DNA of 16,146 bases from DATKLL01 sp035542475 (GTDB lineage Bacteria > Desulfobacterota > Syntrophia > Syntrophales > UBA2185). How positions within the stretch are numbered: position 1 is the first letter of the stretch; each line of letters opens with the position of its first letter. Positions 6,018 to 14,511 of the stretch are shown here, one piece after another. Location of the stretch: the NCBI GenBank assembly GCA_035542475.1, contig DATKLL010000205.1, positions 1 to 16,146 on the forward strand, given 5' to 3'. The translations under genes were made by a program, and so were the position numbers. Below the pieces are notes generated by a model. That model worked only from the letters and a program-made list of their open reading frames with translations. It was not told the DNA's origin and searched no databases.

Positions 6018-8081
6018 ATGCGGAAAAGAAAATCCGGACCTCCGAAAAGTAAAAAAGTTAAAGAGTCGCATACTGAAGAATTGGCACTGATCTCGGCAGA
6101 CCCATACCTAAAGCACTATGCGTCAGTCATCCATCGCAGATATAATAGGATTCAATCAATGGAACAGCGTCTCACCGGCGGATGCATGTCGCTGGCAGAC
6201 TTTGCCTCCGGGCATGAGTACTTCGGCCTTCATCGTGAGGGCGATGAATGGGTCTTCCGTGAATGGGCACCGAATGCCACTTCTATTTTTCTTATCGGAG
6301 ACTGTAACAGCTGGCGCAAAGAGCCTGAATATGCCCTCCGACAAATCAATGAAAACGGGACATGGGAATTGCGGCTTCCGTTTGCCGGGCTTAAGCACAC
6401 CCAGCTTTACAAATTGCTGATTTACTGGCCTGGCGGTCATGGTGAGCGCATTCCCGTCTATACCCGCCGTGCAGTCCAGGATCCGCATACAAAGCTGTTC
6501 GCCGCCCAGGTGTGGGCGCCGGATAGTGTCTATCAATGGCGTGAGCAAAGTTATCATCGTCGTCAGGGTGCGCCACGGATCTATGAGGCGCATGTAGGCA
6601 TGTCTCAGAGTGAAGAAAAAATCGGAACCTTCAGCGAGTTCAGGCAAAAAATCCTGCCCCGCGTGGTTGATGCCGGATACAATACCCTTCAACTAATGGC
6701 CATTCAGGAACATCCTTACTATGGGTCTTTCGGATACCACGTCTCCAGCTTTTTTGCGGCCTCATCGCGCTTCGGCACACCCGAGGAACTGAAGGAATTA
6801 ATCGATGCCGCCCATGTGGCAGGGCTTTCCGTGATCATGGATATTGTGCAATCCCACGCCGCCCGCAATGAGCAGGAAGGCATCAGCCGCTTCGACGGGA
6901 GTTTCTACCAGTATTTCCACGACGGTCCGCGGGGCTTTCACTGGGCTTGGGATTCCCGCTGCTTCGATTACGCCAAGCCGGAAGTAATTCATTTTCTTCT
7001 GTCCAACTGCCGCTTTTGGCTGGATGAGTATCATTTTGATGGTTTCCGGTTTGACGGTGTGACGAGCATGCTCTATTTTGACCACGGTCTGGGAAAGATC
7101 TTCACGTCATATGATGATTACTACGGAGATAATGTTGATGAGGACGCGGTCGCTTATCTCGCGCTTGCCAATAAGGTCATACACACTGTGCGGCCCGACG
7201 CAATCACCATAGCAGAAGACGTAAGCGGCATGCCGGGCCTGGCTGTGCCGAGAGATAAGGGCGGCTATGGTTTTGATTACCGTCTCGCCATGGGCATGCC
7301 CGATTACTGGATCAAACTTATGAAAGAAGTGCCCGATGAGCGCTGGCCGATGAGTCATATGTATTACGAACTTACAAATCGCCGTGCCGACGAAAAAACC
7401 ATCGGCTACGCGGAATCTCACGACCAGGCGCTCGTTGGAGATAAGGCCCTGATCTTCTGGCTCATAGATGCAGACATGTACTATCATATGGGCATTAATG
7501 AGCCTAATTTGCGTGTGGACCGGGGTATCGCACTACACAAGCTCATACGCCTCATTACCCTGGCCTCTGCCGGCAACGGATATCTGAACTTCATGGGCAA
7601 CGAGTTCGGGCATCCGGAGTGGATCGACTTTCCGCGTGAGGGAAACAACTGGTCATACAAGTACGCGCGCCGTCAGTGGAATCTTCGTGATGACAAAAAT
7701 CTGCGTTACCGCTTTCTTGCCGAGTTTGATAAGGCTATGATGCTCCTTGCAGAGGAATATGGTTTTCTTGATACACCGGGGCCGTGGCTGCGCCTTGAAC
7801 ACCAGGATAACCAACTAATAGGCTTTGAGCGCGCCAACCTGATTTTTCTTTTCAGCTTCAACCCGACACGCTCGTTCTCTGACTATCCTGTTGACCTCCC
7901 CTCTGGGGAATATCAATTGATCCTGGATAGTGACGCCGCAGAGTTCGGCGGCCACGGGCGTGTACAACCCGGACAAGTTTATTTCACCTGGCCTGAGTCT
8001 CTCCCTGATGGAGGTATGCGGCATTTTATAACCATTTATCTGCCGACCAGGACTGCATTAGTTTTAAGAAAGAATCTTTAA
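6018..8081 (+). CDS. glgB: 1,4-alpha-glucan branching enzyme, eukaryotic-type (GH13_8-like)
   Basis: This cytoplasmic GH13 enzyme cuts alpha-1,4-glucan and rejoins the piece through an alpha-1,6 bond, making glycogen-like polymer. Numbered from this start (687 residues), a CBM48-like module spans about 60-165 (VFREWAPNATSIFLIGDCNSW). The barrel then shows region I DIVQSHAARN (D275, H280), region II GFRFDGVTSMLY (nucleophile D346), region III TIAEDVSG (acid/base E400) and region IV YAESHDQALVGDK (D469). NEFGHPEWIDFPREGNN (528-544) and YARRQWNL closely resemble animal and plant branching enzymes. ATG 6018 was chosen because TGAGGG (6007-6012) lies 5 nt upstream; in-frame ATGs at 5997 and 6006 (the latter overlapping the preceding TAA) are alternatives and add up to seven residues. 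No glycogen synthase or glgC lies nearby. A transglycosylase side activity cannot be excluded. Confidence 0.92.
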   Translation: MRKRKSGPPKSKKVKESHTEELALISADPYLKHYASVIHRRYNRIQSMEQRLTGGCMSLADFASGHEYFGLHREGDEWVFREWAPNATSIFLIGDCNSWRKEPEYALRQINENGTWELRLPFAGLKHTQLYKLLIYWPGGHGERIPVYTRRAVQDPHTKLFAAQVWAPDSVYQWREQSYHRRQGAPRIYEAHVGMSQSEEKIGTFSEFRQKILPRVVDAGYNTLQLMAIQEHPYYGSFGYHVSSFFAASSRFGTPEELKELIDAAHVAGLSVIMDIVQSHAARNEQEGISRFDGSFYQYFHDGPRGFHWAWDSRCFDYAKPEVIHFLLSNCRFWLDEYHFDGFRFDGVTSMLYFDHGLGKIFTSYDDYYGDNVDEDAVAYLALANKVIHTVRPDAITIAEDVSGMPGLAVPRDKGGYGFDYRLAMGMPDYWIKLMKEVPDERWPMSHMYYELTNRRADEKTIGYAESHDQALVGDKALIFWLIDADMYYHMGINEPNLRVDRGIALHKLIRLITLASAGNGYLNFMGNEFGHPEWIDFPREGNNWSYKYARRQWNLRDDKNLRYRFLAEFDKAMMLLAEEYGFLDTPGPWLRLEHQDNQLIGFERANLIFLFSFNPTRSFSDYPVDLPSGEYQLILDSDAAEFGGHGRVQPGQVYFTWPESLPDGGMRHFITIYLPTRTALVLRKNL

Positions 8082-8121
8082 AGGATCGATCGCCGTTCTC
8101 AATTGGAATAATTGGGTCTCA

Positions 8122-8127
8122 TATAAT
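8122..8127 (+). promoter_or_regulatory. Candidate -10 box for the PurN-like gene
   Basis: A perfect TATAAT lies 20 bp ahead of the PurN-like gene's ATG in the 66-bp gap after the branching enzyme. No good -35 hexamer is seen at 16-18 bp (the best is CAATTG), so this is a weak call. It would give a very short leader containing the AAGGGGG ribosome site. Confidence 0.3.
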
Positions 8128-8147
8128 AAATATAAGGGGGAATAGTT

Positions 8148-8834
8148 ATGGAGATTACGGGTATTAACGCGGGGATCATAGCTTCCGGCAGCGGGACAGA
8201 CGCAAACGCCATCATGACTGCCTTCAATATAGGGTTTATGCCGGAAATTGCAGACCTTAGACTCATAAGCACAAAAATCGGCGCCGGCTGCCTCGCAAAG
8301 GCCGATGATAATATGATAAAGAATATTGTAATCGAATGCAAATCCAAGCAGGAAGTTTTCGACTTCAATCTACGGTTGGATCAATATATCAAAGGTAACA
8401 ATATAAAGTTGATTGTCCTGGCGGGGTGTGTATGGGAGATATATCCTGTAGAAGAAGTATTGATGATCAACATTCATCCCGCAGATACGCTTAAATACGG
8501 TGGAAGACACATGTACGGCCTAAAAGTTCATGAGCGCGTATTGTCCGACATCATGGACGTTATATACCGCGAAATAAAAAAACCCGAAGATGATTTTGAA
8601 ACATACGTAACTGTTCACGAGGTCGGATTCCCGATCGATCAGGGTCAGGTTATCATGAGAGCCCCTGTGAAAATCCCCAATGAAATAATCAGAGGGTTAA
8701 ATAGTGGAACCTCCAGTTTGAAAGAGGCCGCTGAGAAGCTCCAGAAACATGTTTTGGAGTATGAATGGATATTTCTGCCAGCAGGGGTAAGGGCGGCAGC
8801 AAGAAAAATCTTAGACGAAAAAAAAATAATATAA
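8148..8834 (+). CDS. purN: PurN-like formyltransferase (GAR transformylase family)
   Basis: The 228-residue protein has the formyltransferase fold of PurN, which in purine synthesis transfers a formyl group from 10-formyltetrahydrofolate to glycinamide ribonucleotide. The N-terminal phosphate/nucleotide loop is IASGSGTDANAI (11-22), where E. coli PurN has a GNGSN-type loop. The catalytic block is INIHPADTLKYGGRHMYG (N108, H110), then VTVHEV (H157) and PIDQGQVIM (D164), so the Asn-His-Asp triad appears intact. It differs from typical PurN in having DQGQV where DGGPV is usual, and in the GGRHMYGLKVHERVL stretch, which is found in a separate subgroup. AAGGGGG precedes the ATG by 6 nt. It stands alone between the branching enzyme and the kinase. 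A true PurN is the simplest reading; a paralogue acting on another amine is possible. Confidence 0.75.
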   Translation: MEITGINAGIIASGSGTDANAIMTAFNIGFMPEIADLRLISTKIGAGCLAKADDNMIKNIVIECKSKQEVFDFNLRLDQYIKGNNIKLIVLAGCVWEIYPVEEVLMINIHPADTLKYGGRHMYGLKVHERVLSDIMDVIYREIKKPEDDFETYVTVHEVGFPIDQGQVIMRAPVKIPNEIIRGLNSGTSSLKEAAEKLQKHVLEYEWIFLPAGVRAAARKILDEKKII

Positions 8835-8917
8835 GAACTTTTTCATTTTTGACTCTATTTGACATTATTGATAAAAAGTAATCCATAACCATCGGAAGTA
8901 AATTTGGCGACGTATAA

Positions 8918-11900
8918 ATGGGTAAACAACTAAAAACAAAAAAACAATTGACGGATGAATTGGCCGTTATGCGCCAGCGTGTTGCGGAATTGGAAAATCT
9001 TGAAGTTTGTCACAATCAAGATGCACACTCAGCTCATCAGCTAACTGCACGGCTGAATGCCGTAATACAGGCCTTTGAAGGACTCATATATGTCTGTTCG
9101 CAAGATTACCGTATCAAGTTTATGAACGAACAACTCATTAATAGAACTGGATATGATGCGACTGGAGAACTATGTTACAGGGTATTACACGACCGGGATT
9201 CAATCTGTCCATGGTGCGTCAATGAACGTGTCTTTGCAGGAGAAACGGTGCGTTGGGAGGTAAAGAGTCCCAAAGACAACAGGTGGTACTATGTCGCAAA
9301 CACACCCGTCTACAACGAAGATGGTACGGTCGATAAACAGGCAATGATACAGGATATCACTGATCGCAAACTTGTTGAGCAGGCTCTATTGGCATGTAGT
9401 GAAAAAAAGTATCGGGAATTGATAGAAAGCGCTAATAGTATCATCCTAAGGATCGACAACGCCGGTAACGTGACATTTTTCAATGAATTTGCCCAGCATT
9501 TCTTCGGGTACAAAGAAGATGAAATATTAGGCAGGAACGTCGTTGGCACTATTACCCCCGAGGTGGAATCAACCGGGAGAGATCTTAGATGGATGATTCA
9601 AGATATTGGACTGAACCCTGAATGCTATGTAAATAATATCAATGAAAATATACGCCGTAACGGCAAGCGCGTTTGGATCGCTTGGACAAATAAACCTATC
9701 TTTGATGCGAACGGACAGGTTGCAGAAATACTTTGCATTGGAAATGATATCACTGACCGAAAGCGTTTAGAGGAAATAATTCAAAAAAGCGAAGCTACTT
9801 TGCGCGGCATCCTGCGTGCAGCACCAATCGGTATTGGAATTGTGACCGACAGAATTTTTGGGTGGATAAATGATCAAATAACAACAATGGTAGGGTATAC
9901 TAGCGAAGAGTTGCTTGGCCAGACTGCCAGAATGCTCTATGAAAGCGACGAAGAATATGATCGTGTCGGAAAAATCACGTACGCAAATATCAGAGAAAAA
10001 GGCACTGGATCAATAAAAACTCGCTGGAAAACAAAAGATGGTACCTTAATTGATATTTATCTAAACTCGGCTCCAATATATGCAAATGATTTGTCTGCCG
10101 GTGTAATTTTTACAGCAATGGATGTGACTGATCGCAGGCAAGCAGAGGAGGCACTGCTGAAAAGTGAAAAGTATTTCAAGGCTATCACTGAAAATTCTTC
10201 GGATATTATTCTCATTGTAGATAAAAAAGGAACTTTAACTTATGCAAGCCCCTCTGTCGAACGACTGCTCGGATACAAGCAGGAAGAGTTAATCGGCAAA
10301 AGCGGCTTTGATTTTATCATGCCGGTTGATATTCCAAGAGCTATTCATGATTTCAGCCAGGCTGTTCTGACAAAAAAAAATGTTATCCCTAATTCTTTTC
10401 GCGTTAAGCGTAAAGACGGCACGGAGTGCATATTGGAAGGAGTAGGAAATAATCTTCTGGATAATCCATCAGTTGAAGGCTTTGTTATGAATGTCCGTGA
10501 CGTCACTGCGCGTAAGCAGGCCGAAGAAGCACTTCGAAATAGTGAGATAAGATTTGGGGATATTGCAGATAATGCAGCAGAATGGGTTTGGGAAGTCAAC
10601 GCTCAAGGTAAGTATACTTATTCCAGTTCAGTTGTGGAACAATTATTAGGTTTCACGCCCAAAGAAATTCTCGACAAATATTTTTACGACCTTTTCCACC
10701 CGGACGATCGGGAAGAACTCAGCAAAGCGGCATTTGAAGTATTCACCAATAAAAAACCCTTCCGTGATTTCCTGAATCGTAATCTTCATAAGAATGGCCA
10801 AACCGTTTGGTTGTCTACCAGCGGAGCTCCCATTCTTGATGAAAATGGGAATCTTACAGGATACCGCGGTGCTGATATAGACATTACTGAACGTAAGCAA
10901 GCGGAAGACGCCTTGCGGAAGAGCGAAGAAAAATATCGTTTAAGTTTTGAAAATATATCTGATGTAATCTATACAATTGATAAAAACTTGAAGCTCTCAA
11001 GCGTATCCCCAAGTGTTGAGAGGGCATTAGGTTACAAGGCTGAAGAACTCCTTAACAGGCCTTTTCAGGAGCTGAATATCTTATCGCCAAAATCTTTGGA
11101 GGAAGCAATCTCAAGTGTAGCTCTTGTTTTTTCCGGCAAACAAATCCCTGCCACAATATATGAATTTATAGCTAAGGACGGGACAAAAAAGTTTGGTGAA
11201 ATAATTGCCACGCCTCTGCGCACAGGCGATACAATTGCAGGTATCATAGGCGTTGCCCGTGACATCACTGAAAGAAAACGGGTGGAAGAGGCCCTACAGC
11301 ATTCTGAAGAAAGGTTTTCCAAGGCATTTAACATGAGCCCGTATCCTACCAGTATCAGTACAATTGATACGGGTCTGTTCATTGACGCAAATGATAGTTT
11401 CCTTAACATGATCGGCTACAGATGTGACGAAGTAATTGGTTATACAGCTGCCGAACTTTCCATATGGACTAATTGGGATGATCGTAAATATTTGTCTCAG
11501 AAGATATCTGAGCAGGGTTTTTTACGAGAAGAGTTTATCCACCTGGTAACGAAAAAGAGGGAAATACGCGATTTGCTTCTATCCTCTGAAATCATAACGC
11601 TCAACGGAGAAAAGTTTGTCCTATCTATATTTTACGATATAACCGAACAAAAGAAGCTTGAAGCTCAAATCCGGCGGGCTGATAAGATTCAGGCTATCGG
11701 TACACTGGCCGGCGGTATAGCCCATGATTTTAATAATATCCTCAGCGCTATTATGGGATATACCGACATGGCTCTTTCGGAACACGAAATGAACGACGAA
11801 CTCCGGCGTTATCTTGAGCAGGTGTTCAAGGCCGGAAAACGGGCGAGGGATCTGGTAAAACAAATCCTTACCTTTAGCCGTCAGAGTGAAGAAATACCCC

Positions 11901-12808
11901 ATCCGCTGAGGATCAGTCCTATTATCAGAGAAGTGCTGAAACTTCTCCGAGCGTCCCTGCCCTCGACAATAAATATTCACCATAACATTCAATCGGAACC
12001 GGATATTGTTCTTGCTGACCCTACTCATATTCACCAGATACTCATGAATCTCTGCACCAACGCAGCCTATGCAATGCGTGAGAAGAAGGGCGATCTGAAG
12101 GTAAGCCTTGCACCTGCAGAAATCAGCAAAGGCGATATTTTGACGAATCACGATTTGATCCCCGGTAAATATCTTAAACTGACTGTGAGCGATACAGGCT
12201 GCGGTATTGATCCGTCAATCATAGATCGCATATTCGATCCTTTTTTCACGACTAAAAAGCCCGGAGAAGGGACTGGGATGGGACTGTCTGTTGTGCATGG
12301 TATTTTGAAAAGTTATGGCGGTACAATTACGGTGGATAGTGAAGTTGGAAGAGGGACAGATTTCCATATCTACATGCCTCTATTGGCGGATATAGAAGCT
12401 GAACAAGATGAACAGGAGGCGGAAGACATCCCCGGCGGAAAAGAGAGCATTCTTTTCGTGGATGATGAGGAAGTAATCGTCCAAATAGGTAAATTCATGC
12501 TTACCGATCTTGGTTATAAGTTTGTAGGGAAAACTGACAGCCTGGAAGCCCTGAATCTCTTTAGAAGCCAACCCGAACAGTTTGACCTTGTGATCACCGA
12601 CATGACTATGCCGAACATGACCGGTATTGAACTAGCCAGGGAACTAATGCTTATTCGTCCCAACATACCAATCATTCTCTGTACAGGATTCAGTGAAGCG
12701 ATAACGTCGGAAAGTGCGAAAGCAATCGGGTTGAAGGATTTCATCCTGAAACCAATTGTTAAGAGTCAGATTGCTTCAGCCATCCGCCATGCGCTTGAAC
12801 ACAAGTAA
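8918..12808 (+). CDS. Seven-PAS hybrid sensor histidine kinase with C-terminal receiver
   Basis: This 1296-residue soluble kinase has no membrane segment or signal peptide, so it senses cytoplasmic cues. A short coiled coil (about 8-30) is followed by seven PAS/PAC units, each ending in a D-I/V-T motif at residues 146, 277, 402, 528, 655, 782 and 907, about 125-131 residues apart. The first PAS carries C86, C97 and C100 (ICPWC), a possible metal or redox site. HisKA follows, with GGIAHDFNN (phosphoacceptor H936), then the HATPase with ILMNLCTNAA (N box), SDTGCGID (D1092), IFDPFFTTK and GTGMGLS (1118-1124). The C-terminal receiver (about 1177-1292) keeps D1182/D1183, D1228, T1256 and K1278. 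No Hpt domain is present. Shine-Dalgarno is weak (GGAAG 19 nt upstream). The response regulator gene begins 19 bp after the stop, so the two form one operon. The ligands of the PAS domains are unknown. Confidence 0.95.
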   Translation: MGKQLKTKKQLTDELAVMRQRVAELENLEVCHNQDAHSAHQLTARLNAVIQAFEGLIYVCSQDYRIKFMNEQLINRTGYDATGELCYRVLHDRDSICPWCVNERVFAGETVRWEVKSPKDNRWYYVANTPVYNEDGTVDKQAMIQDITDRKLVEQALLACSEKKYRELIESANSIILRIDNAGNVTFFNEFAQHFFGYKEDEILGRNVVGTITPEVESTGRDLRWMIQDIGLNPECYVNNINENIRRNGKRVWIAWTNKPIFDANGQVAEILCIGNDITDRKRLEEIIQKSEATLRGILRAAPIGIGIVTDRIFGWINDQITTMVGYTSEELLGQTARMLYESDEEYDRVGKITYANIREKGTGSIKTRWKTKDGTLIDIYLNSAPIYANDLSAGVIFTAMDVTDRRQAEEALLKSEKYFKAITENSSDIILIVDKKGTLTYASPSVERLLGYKQEELIGKSGFDFIMPVDIPRAIHDFSQAVLTKKNVIPNSFRVKRKDGTECILEGVGNNLLDNPSVEGFVMNVRDVTARKQAEEALRNSEIRFGDIADNAAEWVWEVNAQGKYTYSSSVVEQLLGFTPKEILDKYFYDLFHPDDREELSKAAFEVFTNKKPFRDFLNRNLHKNGQTVWLSTSGAPILDENGNLTGYRGADIDITERKQAEDALRKSEEKYRLSFENISDVIYTIDKNLKLSSVSPSVERALGYKAEELLNRPFQELNILSPKSLEEAISSVALVFSGKQIPATIYEFIAKDGTKKFGEIIATPLRTGDTIAGIIGVARDITERKRVEEALQHSEERFSKAFNMSPYPTSISTIDTGLFIDANDSFLNMIGYRCDEVIGYTAAELSIWTNWDDRKYLSQKISEQGFLREEFIHLVTKKREIRDLLLSSEIITLNGEKFVLSIFYDITEQKKLEAQIRRADKIQAIGTLAGGIAHDFNNILSAIMGYTDMALSEHEMNDELRRYLEQVFKAGKRARDLVKQILTFSRQSEEIPHPLRISPIIREVLKLLRASLPSTINIHHNIQSEPDIVLADPTHIHQILMNLCTNAAYAMREKKGDLKVSLAPAEISKGDILTNHDLIPGKYLKLTVSDTGCGIDPSIIDRIFDPFFTTKKPGEGTGMGLSVVHGILKSYGGTITVDSEVGRGTDFHIYMPLLADIEAEQDEQEAEDIPGGKESILFVDDEEVIVQIGKFMLTDLGYKFVGKTDSLEALNLFRSQPEQFDLVITDMTMPNMTGIELARELMLIRPNIPIILCTGFSEAITSESAKAIGLKDFILKPIVKSQIASAIRHALEHK

Positions 12809-12827
12809 TGATGGAGGACAGTATGCA

Positions 12828-14228
12828 ATGGGGAAAATTCTAATCATTGACGATGACCGGTCCGTTTCAGAAATGCTCTCTGATATGCTCAGAAAAATGG
12901 GGCATGACACTATCTGTGCATTCACGGCTGAAGAGGGTCTGAGGGCCGCCCTAACTCATAATTTTGATGTTGTATTCCTGGACGTGCAGCTGCCGGACAG
13001 TAACGGTCTTATGCTATTGCCAAGCATACGTACAGCACCTTCTGCACCCGAAGTGATCATTATTACAGGTTATGGTAGCCCTGATGGCGCCGAGCTGGCT
13101 ATGAAAAACGGCGCATGGGATTTCATCGAAAAGCCCTTGATAAAAAACATGGTAGAGCTGCCTCTAGTACGTGCGCTCCAGTACCGGGAGGCAAAAAAGG
13201 AGAAAAGACCCTCTATTGTTCTCAGGCGAGAGGGCATCGTCGGAAGCAGCCCGATAATGGAAGCCTGTATTGAACTTATCGCCCAGGCCACAGCCAGTGA
13301 TGCAAATGTTCTTATCACCGGTGAAACCGGAACCGGCAAAGAACTTTTTGCTCGCGCCATTCATGGCAACAGTTCGCGCAGAGGCATGCCCTTTGTAGCC
13401 GTGGATTGTGCTTCTCTTCCTTCTTCTATTATCGAGAGTATCCTCTTCGGTCACGAAAAAGGCACCTTTACGGGGGCAGACAAGTCTCGCGAGGGCCTTA
13501 TCAAACAGGCCGACGGAGGTACTCTTTTTCTCGATGAAGTGGGTGATCTAACCCTTCCAGCACAGAAGTCATTTCTACGGGTTCTGCAGGAACGTCAATT
13601 ACGCCCACTGGGAGCAAAACAGGAGATTAAAGTCGATTTCAGAGTTATTTCCGCAACCAACCGGAATCTTAATAAGATGGTTCAAGACGATAAATTCAGA
13701 GAAGACCTCTTTTTTCGTTTGCGTGCTTTAAACATCGAAATACCCGCGCTTAAAGAACATCCGGGAGATATTCAGGAGCTTGCCTTTTACTATGTAAATA
13801 AAATCTGTACACGCCTCGGCACAGATGTAAAAGGTTTCTCCCCCGAATTTTTTGAGGCCCTCTTCGCCTATGATTGGCCCGGGAATATCAGAGAATTTGT
13901 TAACGCATTCGAGAATGCTATAGCGACGGCATACAACGATCCTATTTTATTTCCCAAGCACCTGCCGACTCATGTTCGCATACATTTAGCCCGCGATGCC
14001 GTCCAGAAAAAAGAAGGCTTATCGCCTTATGGAATAATGGGTACACTGAAGGAATATCGTGCATTGGCCATCGATAAGGAAGAAAGACTATACCTTCAGG
14101 AGCTGATGAATAAAACAGAAGGAAATATTAATAAGTCATGTGAGATATCCGGCCTTTCAAGAGTAAGGCTTTATGTTCTCCTGAATAAATATAACATTGT
14201 AAGAAAAAAGCCATCGCAAGTTTCATGA
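12828..14228 (+). CDS. Sigma-54-dependent response regulator, NtrC family
   Basis: The 466-residue protein is a bacterial enhancer-binding protein that, when phosphorylated, drives open-complex formation by sigma-54 RNA polymerase. The receiver (1-115) has D8-D10, phosphoacceptor D52 (FLDVQLPDSNG), T80 and K102. The AAA+ domain has Walker A GETGTGKE (165-172), the sigma-54 contact loop as GTFTGA (212-217, Thr replacing the usual Ala), Walker B GGTLFLDEV (D236, E237), and WPGNIRE (350-356). The C-terminus carries a Fis-type helix-turn-helix (about 423-457, EGNINKSCEISGLSRVRLY). The start is ATG 12828 because GGAGG (12813-12817) precedes it; an upstream in-frame ATG at 12756 lies inside the kinase gene and would add a non-homologous tail. 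It follows the hybrid kinase by 19 bp and is its likely partner. Candidate target sites lie just downstream, before the chemoreceptor gene. Confidence 0.95.
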   Translation: MGKILIIDDDRSVSEMLSDMLRKMGHDTICAFTAEEGLRAALTHNFDVVFLDVQLPDSNGLMLLPSIRTAPSAPEVIIITGYGSPDGAELAMKNGAWDFIEKPLIKNMVELPLVRALQYREAKKEKRPSIVLRREGIVGSSPIMEACIELIAQATASDANVLITGETGTGKELFARAIHGNSSRRGMPFVAVDCASLPSSIIESILFGHEKGTFTGADKSREGLIKQADGGTLFLDEVGDLTLPAQKSFLRVLQERQLRPLGAKQEIKVDFRVISATNRNLNKMVQDDKFREDLFFRLRALNIEIPALKEHPGDIQELAFYYVNKICTRLGTDVKGFSPEFFEALFAYDWPGNIREFVNAFENAIATAYNDPILFPKHLPTHVRIHLARDAVQKKEGLSPYGIMGTLKEYRALAIDKEERLYLQELMNKTEGNINKSCEISGLSRVRLYVLLNKYNIVRKKPSQVS

Positions 14229-14318
14229 AACAAAACATGTTCCGTTATACGAAACAAATCCATAACTAGCTTAATTTACAATATTAATCTTTTAATACTT
14301 TCCCGTTGCGTGTTTCAT
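14221..14318. promoter_or_regulatory. Candidate enhancer (UAS) motifs for the NtrC-type regulator
   Basis: Just after (and overlapping the end of) the regulator gene are several related palindromic motifs: TTTCATGAAA (14221-14230, perfect), AACATGTT (14234-14241, perfect), GTTCCG-ttata-CGAAAC (14239-14255, one mismatch between arms), and TGTTTCAT (14311-14318), the inverse of ATGAAACA at 14225-14232. They lie about 100-190 bp before the -24 element at 14415, the usual distance for enhancer-binding protein sites. Binding by the adjacent regulator is inference. Confidence 0.4.
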
Positions 14319-14414
14319 AATTTAAGACATTCATTGTAATCTCTTCACTTTACCATTTCTGTAATAATCACATAACAATACGAATATATTAAGATAATAT
14401 CATTCAAATGATCC

Positions 14415-14430
14415 TGGCACACTTCTTGAT
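14415..14430 (+). promoter_or_regulatory. Candidate sigma-54 (-24/-12) promoter of the chemoreceptor gene
   Basis: TGGCAC (14415-14420) is a perfect -24 half. With exact spacing (12 bases from the first G of GG at 14416 to the G at 14428) it is followed by TTGAT, a -12 half differing from the TTGCA/TTGCT consensus at one base. Transcription would begin near 14441, giving a leader of about 70 nt. The leader holds an AT hairpin (AAATAAA-tcg-TTTATTT, 14465-14481) and a near-perfect ribosome site. Confidence 0.55.
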
Positions 14431-14511
14431 AAGTCTTCAGTACGACAAAAAATAATATCATAAAAAATAAATCGTTTATTTATAATAATTTTTCTAAGGA
14501 GGTAAGTTTAG

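Noticed and set aside
5502..6071. 189-codon minus-strand open frame
   Set aside because: It is antisense to the DUF4139 gene and the start of glgB, both of which have strong homology signals.
8849..8880. TTGACT/TTGACA boxes as a sigma-70 promoter for the hybrid kinase
   Set aside because: The -35 matches are good, but no acceptable -10 lies at 16-18 bp from either.
9350..11660. Regularly spaced similar DNA segments about 380 bp apart
   Set aside because: These are the PAC-to-PAS linkers (DITERKQAEEAL-type) of the kinase repeated at protein level, not a CRISPR array or mobile repeat.
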